A DNA stretch of 5,212 nucleotides from an uncultured Pseudomonadota bacterium (GTDB taxonomy: Bacteria; Pseudomonadota; Alphaproteobacteria; Rs-D84): assembly GCA_947306185.1 (NCBI GenBank), contig CAMZFU010000048.1:1-5212 (forward strand), written 5' to 3'. Position 1 is the stretch's first letter, and every line of letters starts with the position of its first letter. The notes beneath the pieces are model-generated. The model saw nothing but the letters and a program-made list of their open reading frames with translations, made no database searches and was not told where the DNA came from. The position numbers and the translations under genes were made by a program. Below, piece by piece: positions 1-5,212 of the stretch.

Positions 1-55
1 CACTAAGGATGCTGTGGAGAAATCCGTGGGGGTTCAAGTCCCCCTATCCGCACCA
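1..55 (+). tRNA. tRNA-Leu, 3' part (5' end outside window)
   Basis: This is the 3' half of a class II tRNA. A 5-bp T stem (28-32 with 40-44) closes a TTCAAGT loop. It is followed by the acceptor strand TATCCGC (45-51), an A at the discriminator position (52) and an encoded CCA (53-55). The missing 5' end should therefore begin GCGGATA. A long variable arm lies before the T stem: GGAT (7-10) pairs with ATCC (22-25) around an 11-base loop. Long variable arms occur in Leu, Ser and bacterial Tyr tRNAs. The A discriminator and the TTCAAGT T-loop favour Leu; Ser normally has G there, and both Ser and Tyr usually have a TTCGAAT-type loop. The anticodon lies just outside the window, so the isoacceptor cannot be named. 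A T-run (56-60) and further T-rich sequence follow and may help end transcription. Confidence 0.85.
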
Positions 56-83
56 TTTTTACATTTTTTTATGCATTTTATGC

Positions 84-113
84 TTGCTCGAAAAATCATA
101 ATTTTGCTAGCAT
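84..113 (+). promoter_or_regulatory. Weak candidate promoter with extended -10 for the 982-residue protein gene
   Basis: TTGCTC (84-89) and TAGCAT (108-113) are separated by 18 bases. The -10 box is preceded by TGC (105-107), which gives an extended -10 element. The matches to consensus are modest (3/6 and 4/6). If real, transcription would start near 120, only about 7 bases before the ATG at 127. Read-through from the tRNA is the alternative. Confidence 0.25.
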
Positions 114-126
114 AGTCAATAAAGGG

Positions 127-3075
127 ATGAAAGGACTTAGATGGCTTTTTGGTGTAGGCCTTGGTATACTTGCGTTTTGTAATGCGTATGCCTTGGATAT
201 GGATGACATGGCGCGCGCCGCGTCGCGGGCGACTGCACAAAAAACATCTGGGGCGGTTCAATCACGTGGGGTGCCGACCTCCTCTGCTAACACAAAAACC
301 TCAACAAATTCAACCGGTCCGTCGCGCAATATAACGGGAACCGCAACACGCGACCGCACAAACACAACCGCAACTGATACACGCAGTGCGAAAAATGTTA
401 CCGCACGAACAACAAACACAACACCACGAACCACGACACAAAACGTTTCGGCACGCACAACAAATATTGTTCCGCGTAGCACAACAACAAATGCGGGCGT
501 TGCACGGCGCACAGCAACAAACACATCCATTAAAACACGCAGTGCGAAACCCAGTACACGTACCGGGCGCGCACGCGTTAATACTTCACGTTCGGCGCGT
601 ACAATTTCACGTGCGGCGACAAACGAATCGGGTGCGCTGATTGTAAATTATTCCGGGTGTCGCCAGGTTTATTACGAATGTATGGACGAATTCTGTGCAA
701 CCAAGGATACCAACCTGCGCCGATGTGCATGCTCTTCACGCGTCAACGAATTCAACGGCATCAAAAAGCAAATGTCGAAATTCGAAGATCAAATGTTGGA
801 CTTTAATCAACGACTATTATTGGTAAATATGAACGCCGAAGATGTCGATGCGATAAACAACGCGACCGCCGGCGAAGAGGCATTTTATAATACCAAGGAC
901 CGCACAAAATCTAAAAAAGCATTGGATGAAATCGCAAAAAAATTAAATACGACATTTGGTGATTCGGATTCATCAGGTTCATTGGCGCCTATATCAATGT
1001 CATTAAACATAGATTCTGCATTTGATACGGTTGATTCGTTTATGGGGGTGGATACAACCACCAAAACCGGACCTGCATTATACAACGCGGCTATTCCGGT
1101 TTGCCGTGAAATCGCGGCCGAAGTATGCAAAGAAGACGAATTATCAATTGCCATCAGTGGTTATCAAATGTTGATGGAACAAGACTGCAACACAGTGTAT
1201 AAATCATACCAATCCCAGGTTGATGCCGCCCGATCCAAGGTTTTCGAAAGCAGCGCATTGCTTGATATGTCGCGTCTTGAAGCATATCAAACCCGCAATT
1301 CAGACGACATTTTGACATGTAAACGCAAAATGCTTGAAATGTTAACAGATTCCACCGTATGTGGCAAAAATTTGCAAAACTGTTTAGACATGACGGGAAA
1401 ATATATCGACCCCACCACCGGCAATGCATTCCTTACCACCAGTTTGACTGACCTAGATTCTTTGATTTTGCGACCGGGGGTAAATCAAACGTGGACATCT
1501 GCCAACAGTTCAAGTCCATTTTTAACATACCTTAAAAACAAAAAGAATTACCTTGCGACCGCGATGGAAAACTGCCAAGACATTGCTGATTCTGTATGGG
1601 ATGGTTTTATTGAAGACGCATTGTCGCAAATCAAATTGGCACAAACAGCAAAATTAGAAGAAATACGCCAGGCCTGCACAACCCTAACCACCGAATGCAT
1701 CACATCAACATCAGAAACAATTGCCGGGTTTGACGCACGCGCACTTTCCATATTTGGTGTATCGGCGGATCGCACGGCGAATTCTTTATGCGCCGATGTT
1801 CAAACGGCATGTACGGCATTGATAGATTCGGAATCGTCGTCTTCGACATCGTGGAATACGGGAATAACCGATATATCTACCGACAAAACATACGATACAA
1901 TCATATCAAGTTGTACCCAGGTCGGACGCAACTGTATCATCCAGGCGTGTAAATCTATATCCGGGAACTTTGATTTGTGTGACGATATTGACTTTTCTGC
2001 AAACCGCCACGCAATATTGGAACACACATCATGCTGGCCAGAGGTTCTTGACTGTGTTACCGCGGCGGGCGATACGGCATTGTTGAATATCGTTGCACAA
2101 CGCAACAAGCCAACTGATGGCACTTTCAAATATGCATTTTATGATGAAATGTACGACACCCCGGAACCCAGCCCAATTCAACCACTATGCGGTCCAGAAT
2201 GTACCAATGGCACCGATGCAGAATGTGCGGCATGCCGCATTGCGGAACGCATTTGGGGTAACTGTGAACAATTGCCCCAGGCCCCAGGAAGCAACCGCAT
2301 CCTTATTCCAACACTGGGACAATCATATTTAGTCGGCGCATCTCAAACAACTGTTCTTACGACGGCACAATCAACGTTACTTGCATGGTTTGCAATCAAC
2401 ACCGGCACCGCCCAGGTCAATGGCAACAACATCACCGTCAATGCACGCAGTTGTGTCAACACCCGTTGCTCTTCGGGCATATATGCACCGGGCGCCAGTG
2501 GGGCAACAACATGCCTGCCGGACAATTATGACACGGATGCCATAACCAGCGACGGTTTATATTGCCCATTGGATACAACCCCGGGAAATCTGCAAATGAC
2601 CGTTGCAAACGGTATCACCAACTGTTGCTATGGCGTGGCAAATTCATGGGGACACAGACCAATGCCCGAAAATAATCCACATATATGTTGTGAAACAGGG
2701 AACCTGAACGCTGATGGAATTTGTATGCCAACCGGCGTTAGCGCAATGCGCGAATTGGCACGCCAAAGTAGTGGTGCCAAACTTGTCTGTATTGGCGCAT
2801 CCAATCCGTTCTATGGTACTAACACCGCCGATGGCGACTTTCCCAATGGGAAATCAGTAATATGTGACGGCACATTTATAAAAATTAATGAACATAATGA
2901 TAACTATACTGAACCACAAAAATCTGGTTCGCCAATGGGCACAGGAACGCATTATCAACCACGCATGGGGTATTATCAAGGCAGCACAAATAGTCAAATT
3001 CATAGTCCACAAGATTGGGTAGATCAAACCAACATATCCAATGGGTTCTATATCAATTATGACGTTAACCCATAA
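127..3075 (+). CDS. Large exported cysteine-rich protein with basic Thr/Ser/Asn/Arg-rich N-terminal linker, function unknown
   Basis: This 982-residue protein belongs to no family I can name. It starts with a type I signal peptide: a basic MKGLR, a hydrophobic core LFGVGLGILAFC and a likely cut after NAYA near residue 22. Residues 30-170 are a low-complexity, strongly basic Thr/Ser/Asn/Arg/Ala stretch, probably disordered. Residues 178-643 are helical-looking and carry recurrent C-x6-C pairs (178/185, 412/419, 517/524, 555/562, 596/603, 636/643). The full spacing C-x6-C-x4-C-x9-C occurs at 178-200 and 596-618. Residues 688-913 hold denser cysteines, including CC doublets at 833/834 and 854/855. 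The last 69 residues have no cysteine. The mature part has 38 cysteines, an even number consistent with disulfides formed in the periplasm or outside the cell. The ATG at 127 is the only plausible start that gives the signal peptide. AAAGGG touches the ATG with no spacing, so it is a poor ribosome-binding site. A structural envelope or surface role is only an inference. Confidence 0.9.
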   Translation: MKGLRWLFGVGLGILAFCNAYALDMDDMARAASRATAQKTSGAVQSRGVPTSSANTKTSTNSTGPSRNITGTATRDRTNTTATDTRSAKNVTARTTNTTPRTTTQNVSARTTNIVPRSTTTNAGVARRTATNTSIKTRSAKPSTRTGRARVNTSRSARTISRAATNESGALIVNYSGCRQVYYECMDEFCATKDTNLRRCACSSRVNEFNGIKKQMSKFEDQMLDFNQRLLLVNMNAEDVDAINNATAGEEAFYNTKDRTKSKKALDEIAKKLNTTFGDSDSSGSLAPISMSLNIDSAFDTVDSFMGVDTTTKTGPALYNAAIPVCREIAAEVCKEDELSIAISGYQMLMEQDCNTVYKSYQSQVDAARSKVFESSALLDMSRLEAYQTRNSDDILTCKRKMLEMLTDSTVCGKNLQNCLDMTGKYIDPTTGNAFLTTSLTDLDSLILRPGVNQTWTSANSSSPFLTYLKNKKNYLATAMENCQDIADSVWDGFIEDALSQIKLAQTAKLEEIRQACTTLTTECITSTSETIAGFDARALSIFGVSADRTANSLCADVQTACTALIDSESSSSTSWNTGITDISTDKTYDTIISSCTQVGRNCIIQACKSISGNFDLCDDIDFSANRHAILEHTSCWPEVLDCVTAAGDTALLNIVAQRNKPTDGTFKYAFYDEMYDTPEPSPIQPLCGPECTNGTDAECAACRIAERIWGNCEQLPQAPGSNRILIPTLGQSYLVGASQTTVLTTAQSTLLAWFAINTGTAQVNGNNITVNARSCVNTRCSSGIYAPGASGATTCLPDNYDTDAITSDGLYCPLDTTPGNLQMTVANGITNCCYGVANSWGHRPMPENNPHICCETGNLNADGICMPTGVSAMRELARQSSGAKLVCIGASNPFYGTNTADGDFPNGKSVICDGTFIKINEHNDNYTEPQKSGSPMGTGTHYQPRMGYYQGSTNSQIHSPQDWVDQTNISNGFYINYDVNP
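394..489 (+). repeat. Two tandem 16-residue (48-base) repeats in the basic linker
   Basis: Residues 90-105 and 106-121 of the 982-residue protein align without gaps: NVTARTTNTTPRTTTQ and NVSARTTNIVPRSTTT share 11 of 16 residues. The DNA copies have diverged, so this is an old duplication and not a fresh slippage event. The surrounding linker also contains an exact 15-base in-frame direct repeat (379-393 and 535-549) encoding TRSAK both times. Confidence 0.7.
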
Positions 3076-3094
3076 TCCACGAACCGGTAACCCC

Positions 3095-3124
3095 TTGACA
3101 AAACACATATTTTTATAATACAAT
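3095..3124 (+). promoter_or_regulatory. Strong sigma-70-type promoter of the lipoprotein gene
   Basis: A perfect -35 box TTGACA (3095-3100) is followed after 18 bases by TACAAT (3119-3124), which matches the -10 consensus in 5 of 6 positions. Transcription should start near 3131, giving a leader of about 28 bases that contains the ribosome-binding site of the gene at 3159. An exact TATAAT at 3114-3119 lies only 13 bases from the -35 box, too close to pair with it. This promoter makes the lipoprotein gene an independent unit even if read-through from the upstream gene occurs; no convincing terminator is visible between 3076 and 3094. Confidence 0.75.
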
Positions 3125-3148
3125 TACACTGAACATATTGGAACCAAA

Positions 3149-3152
3149 AGGA
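3149..3152 (+). promoter_or_regulatory. Ribosome-binding site that fixes the lipoprotein start
   Basis: AGGA lies 6 bases before the ATG at 3159. It rules out the in-frame TTG at 3138, which has no such site and would add seven residues in front of the signal peptide. Confidence 0.7.
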
Positions 3153-3158
3153 TTCAAC

Positions 3159-3668
3159 ATGAAACGTGCAAAACGGTTATGGAATCTGTTATCACTTGGT
3201 GCCATTATGGCATTTTTGGCCGCCTGTCACAAAGATCCAACCCCCAACCCACAACCAACCCCCGACCAACCAACAGATACGATTACACCGATTATACCAA
3301 CAAAAGAAATTATTATTCATTGGGACTGGGATGCAGGTATTGGATGGGCACCCCCTAAAGATTCCATAAAATATTACGCAAATCAAGACAGTGTCAAGAC
3401 CATATTTATACACCCAATAGGTCGAGATGGTATAGGTTTTCCGGTGAACTATACAGGAGTTTATGCTGGCTCGTTACATAGAGCACGCGATACTTTACAA
3501 ACACGCATTGATATTGATTCAACTAAAGTTGCTCTTGCGGGTGCTATTAGTGTAAGCAACACAAATTTACCAAACCATGACCCCGGACAAGAACCGGGTA
3601 TAGCCTGGTACGACAGAGAATGGTTTGAGAGACATGGTTGTCGTATATTGCCTGCCTATAGCAAATAA
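3159..3668 (+). CDS. Proline-rich lipoprotein, function unknown
   Basis: This is a 169-residue lipoprotein precursor. The signal peptide has a basic start (MKRAKR), a hydrophobic core and a lipobox FLAAC with the acylated cysteine at residue 23. The next residue is His, not Asp, so the inner-membrane retention signal is absent and outer-membrane placement is likely by the usual Lol rule. Residues 27-47 form a flexible Pro/Thr/Gln linker (PTPNPQPTP and following). The rest, about residues 48-169, looks like one small mixed domain with an aromatic HWDWDAG stretch near residue 54 and a second, lone cysteine at 161. I recognise no catalytic motif or named family. The ATG at 3159 is chosen because of the AGGA site 6 bases upstream and because it gives a standard signal peptide. 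The gene has its own promoter upstream and a terminator 13 bases past its stop codon, so it is probably transcribed alone. Confidence 0.88.
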   Translation: MKRAKRLWNLLSLGAIMAFLAACHKDPTPNPQPTPDQPTDTITPIIPTKEIIIHWDWDAGIGWAPPKDSIKYYANQDSVKTIFIHPIGRDGIGFPVNYTGVYAGSLHRARDTLQTRIDIDSTKVALAGAISVSNTNLPNHDPGQEPGIAWYDREWFERHGCRILPAYSK

Positions 3669-3681
3669 ATTCACAAACAAA

Positions 3682-3710
3682 AATAAAAAGGCCTAAGATG
3701 CCTTTTTATT
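3682..3710 (+). terminator. Intrinsic terminator after the lipoprotein gene
   Basis: An 11-bp perfect stem is formed by AATAAAAAGGC (3682-3692) and GCCTTTTTATT (3700-3710) around a 7-base loop. The descending arm supplies the T-run. The matching A-run on the ascending arm means it could also stop transcription from the opposite strand. It separates the lipoprotein gene from the next cysteine-rich gene. Confidence 0.85.
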
Positions 3711-3711
3711 A

Positions 3712-3740
3712 TTGAAACAAAAAAAATGATTTGCTAAATT
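3712..3740 (+). promoter_or_regulatory. Candidate extended -10 promoter giving a leaderless or near-leaderless mRNA
   Basis: TTGAAA (3712-3717, 5/6 match) and TAAATT (3735-3740, 4/6 match) are 17 bases apart. The -10 box is preceded by TGC, an extended -10 element. The expected start is at about 3747-3748, which is the ATG of the following gene. It lies directly behind the terminator, where a new promoter would be needed. The sequence is AT-rich, so a chance match is possible. Confidence 0.5.
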
Positions 3741-3747
3741 CTAAAAT

Positions 3748-4812
3748 ATGAGAATGTTAATCTTGGTCGTTTTATTGTTTATCCCTTTGACTGCTGGTGC
3801 AGTAAATTGTGATCTTGACCAAACACAATGTCAAACAACACCGGGTTGTTATTTTGATAGTAATGCAGGGTGTAGACAGTGTCCTGGTTCTACAAGTGAG
3901 AACCCTCAAGGTTATTATTGTGAAGCTGGTACAAGTCAGCCGACCCCCTGCCCTGCACCGTTTAGTAGCAGTTTTGCCGGGGCCGCCCAAATTGGAGAGT
4001 GTTTTGCAGAAATGACGTGTAATAACGATTCAACGCATCCAAATGTAATAGCGGGAATATCTTACACAACCGACGGCACTTACTTCATTGCGCCGATTGT
4101 GAACAATAATTTCTGGGATTTTAATGATCCAAATCATACGTGGCCTGCAAGTAACCCAAATATCTTTTTTGATGCGTTTCATCTTGAAGTAACTGGTAGT
4201 GGTGCAAACACCACGTTCGCATGCGAATCAAACGCCACCACTTGTGATAGGTTTACTACTACCGAAACATCATGCGCACTTTCTTCAGATAGCGTAACTT
4301 GGGATAATGATGGTGAATATTGGAATGTATCAAATTGCAAATGCGACAAAGATACTGCCGAAATACCTAATAAAAATTGCACAGGCCCCCAACAACTTGC
4401 CGCAGTTGAAAATCAAACAGGTGTAACACACGTAGGGGCCCCAATAGAATTTAATCAAAATATAGAAGGTTATTATTGCAACGGTTGTATCGCTGATTCT
4501 GGTAATGATATATATTATGCCGATATAGATGCCACCGCTTCAAATTGTGACAAAAACCTATCCGGCGGAAGGGTTTGCCAATGTATCAAATTAACAGAAA
4601 AGGGTTATTACCGTTCCGGAGATTGTGGTGCAAATCAGAACTGGCAAGTTCAATCCGATATTTGCCTTAAACAGGCATGTCCTTTACCCGGTCAAACAAC
4701 CCTTACCCTTGGCCCAACAGATCCAGATGATTGTCAATATACCGATCAAACGCAATTCTGTGATGCACATGGTTGTTTTACACTGAATCCAAATGAATGG
4801 ATTTTTGATTAA
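3748..4812 (+). CDS. Exported cysteine-rich protein with EGF/TNFR-like modules, function unknown
   Basis: This 354-residue protein begins with a type I signal peptide: a short MRM, a hydrophobic core LILVVLLFIPLT and a likely cut after AGA at residue 18. The mature protein has 26 cysteines, an even number. Residues 21-91 are densest, with spacing C-x6-C-x5-C-x7-C-x2-C-x12-C. The GCRQCPG and GYYCEAG stretches resemble GCC2/GCC3 or TNFR-like small disulfide modules. A cysteine-poor segment (92-158) follows, rich in Asn, Asp and aromatic residues. The second half has recurring elements: C-x-C at 197/199 and 277/279, and GYY at 241 and 286 as at 55. There is no lipobox, LPXTG or C-terminal membrane segment, so it is probably soluble in the periplasm, secreted or held by partners. 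No Shine-Dalgarno sequence precedes the ATG at 3748; an in-frame ATG at 3754 is the alternative. Four of its five Arg codons are AGA or AGG, unlike its neighbours. Confidence 0.87.
   Translation: MRMLILVVLLFIPLTAGAVNCDLDQTQCQTTPGCYFDSNAGCRQCPGSTSENPQGYYCEAGTSQPTPCPAPFSSSFAGAAQIGECFAEMTCNNDSTHPNVIAGISYTTDGTYFIAPIVNNNFWDFNDPNHTWPASNPNIFFDAFHLEVTGSGANTTFACESNATTCDRFTTTETSCALSSDSVTWDNDGEYWNVSNCKCDKDTAEIPNKNCTGPQQLAAVENQTGVTHVGAPIEFNQNIEGYYCNGCIADSGNDIYYADIDATASNCDKNLSGGRVCQCIKLTEKGYYRSGDCGANQNWQVQSDICLKQACPLPGQTTLTLGPTDPDDCQYTDQTQFCDAHGCFTLNPNEWIFD
4786..4806 (+). terminator. Weak terminator-like hairpin in the last codons of the cysteine-rich gene
   Basis: AATCCA (4786-4791) pairs with TGGATT (4798-4803) around a 6-base loop, and the T-run continues to 4806. 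The stem has only 6 pairs, two of them G-C, so it would be a poor terminator. It is the only candidate close to the end of this gene, which runs straight into the oppositely oriented pth. Confidence 0.25.
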
Positions 4813-5212
4813 TTCATAACCATATTTATATTTTCAATTACTGATTTTATTTGTTTCAATTGGTCGGGGGTAAATTTGCCCAAAACCCAATCGGCGGCAT
4901 CCATCGGCAATCCCAAATTACGTGGGTGATCTATACCGATTCGCACACGGGTATATTCCGATCCCACATTTGCATCTATTGATTTTATACCATTATGACC
5001 GGCACTTGAACCACCAACCTTGGTACGAACATCGCCAATTTTCAGATCCATATCATCGTGTATAACAATTATATTTTCAATCGGTATCTTGTAATAATCG
5101 GCTATTGCCCGCACAGCGCGACCGCTGTCGTTCATATATGTTTGTGGCATAGCAAATATAACACGTCGTCCATCAATGTTCGCGGTAAAGGCCATGGGGG
5201 AATGGTTTACCC
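4809..5212 (-). CDS. pth: Peptidyl-tRNA hydrolase, C-terminal part (N-terminus outside window)
   Basis: This enzyme cleaves the ester bond of peptidyl-tRNAs that drop off the ribosome, recycling tRNA in the cytoplasm. About 133 codons are visible. Family motifs are clear: PQTYMNDSG, HDDMDL and GGSSAGHNGIKS, then RVRIGI and DWVLGKF. The spacing between YMN, the catalytic-region HDD and GHNG (25 and 46 residues from the Asn) is the same as between Asn68, Asp93 and Asn114 of the E. coli enzyme, so those functional residues are kept. The segment with the catalytic His (E. coli His20) and roughly the first 40 residues lie beyond the right edge. The reading frame stays open to the edge, so the ATG at 5195 is an internal Met. 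The protein ends 21 residues after VLGK, about 20 earlier than in E. coli, so its C-terminal end is short. Its TAA overlaps the stop of the convergent cysteine-rich gene. Confidence 0.96.
   Translation of the reverse strand, partial: VNHSPMAFTANIDGRRVIFAMPQTYMNDSGRAVRAIADYYKIPIENIIVIHDDMDLKIGDVRTKVGGSSAGHNGIKSIDANVGSEYTRVRIGIDHPRNLGLPMDAADWVLGKFTPDQLKQIKSVIENINMVMN

Noticed and set aside
258..530. Antisense reading frame with Val/Phe/Arg-rich repeats opposite the basic linker
   Set aside because: It is the mirror of the Thr/Asn/Arg low-complexity coding sequence on the + strand, has no start signals and has no protein-like composition.
3114..3119. Perfect TATAAT as -10 box of the lipoprotein promoter
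   Set aside because: It is only 13 bases from the TTGACA; TACAAT at 3119-3124 gives an 18-base spacer.
3138..3158. Upstream TTG start extending the lipoprotein by seven residues
   Set aside because: It has no ribosome-binding site and would place MEPKGFN before a complete signal peptide; the ATG at 3159 has AGGA at proper spacing.
3237..3275. A/C-only run on the + strand in the lipoprotein gene as a structural DNA element
   Set aside because: It is explained by codons for the Pro/Thr/Gln/Asn linker and shows no regular repeat unit.
4435..4442. GGGGCCCC palindrome
   Set aside because: It is a short single occurrence inside an intact coding region with no supporting context.
4760..4811. Frameshift as the reason for the short Pth C-terminus
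   Set aside because: The other reading frame past the stop continues as residues such as NPFIWIQC, which do not resemble a Pth C-terminal helix and are antisense to the intact convergent gene.
1..5212. CRISPR array, insertion sequence, toxin-antitoxin pair or phage genes
   Set aside because: No spaced direct repeats, terminal inverted repeats, transposase, integrase or small overlapping gene pairs were found on either strand.

Overview
The window looks like chromosomal DNA of a Gram-negative bacterium. It holds a type II lipoprotein signal peptide, two type I signal peptides on large disulfide-type (cysteine-rich) proteins, a tRNA with an encoded CCA end and a bacterial peptidyl-tRNA hydrolase. 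Base composition is moderate to AT-leaning and all four visible stop codons are TAA. The exported proteins remind me of those in uncultured, host-associated Alphaproteobacteria, but that is recall and not something the window proves.

Layout from left to right: the 3' part of a tRNA, probably tRNA-Leu (1-55, cut by the window edge); a giant exported cysteine-rich protein of 982 residues (127-3075, +); a strong sigma-70-like promoter (3095-3124) driving a 169-residue proline-rich lipoprotein (3159-3668, +) that ends in a clear intrinsic terminator (3682-3710); a second exported cysteine-rich protein of 354 residues (3748-4812, +), with a candidate promoter so close that its mRNA may be leaderless; and the 3' part of pth on the opposite strand (4809-5212, -), whose stop codon overlaps that of the cysteine-rich gene in a shared TTAA.

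Three exported proteins without a recognised function therefore sit between two housekeeping loci (a tRNA and pth). The two cysteine-rich products carry 38 and 26 cysteines after the signal peptide, both even numbers, and should depend on periplasmic disulfide formation. The main new observation is an ordered cysteine architecture in the 982-residue protein: a module C-x6-C-x4-C-x9-C occurs twice with identical spacing, about 418 residues apart, and C-x6-C pairs recur elsewhere, four of them at 38 to 41-residue intervals. No mobile element, integrase, CRISPR array or complete RNA gene is visible.
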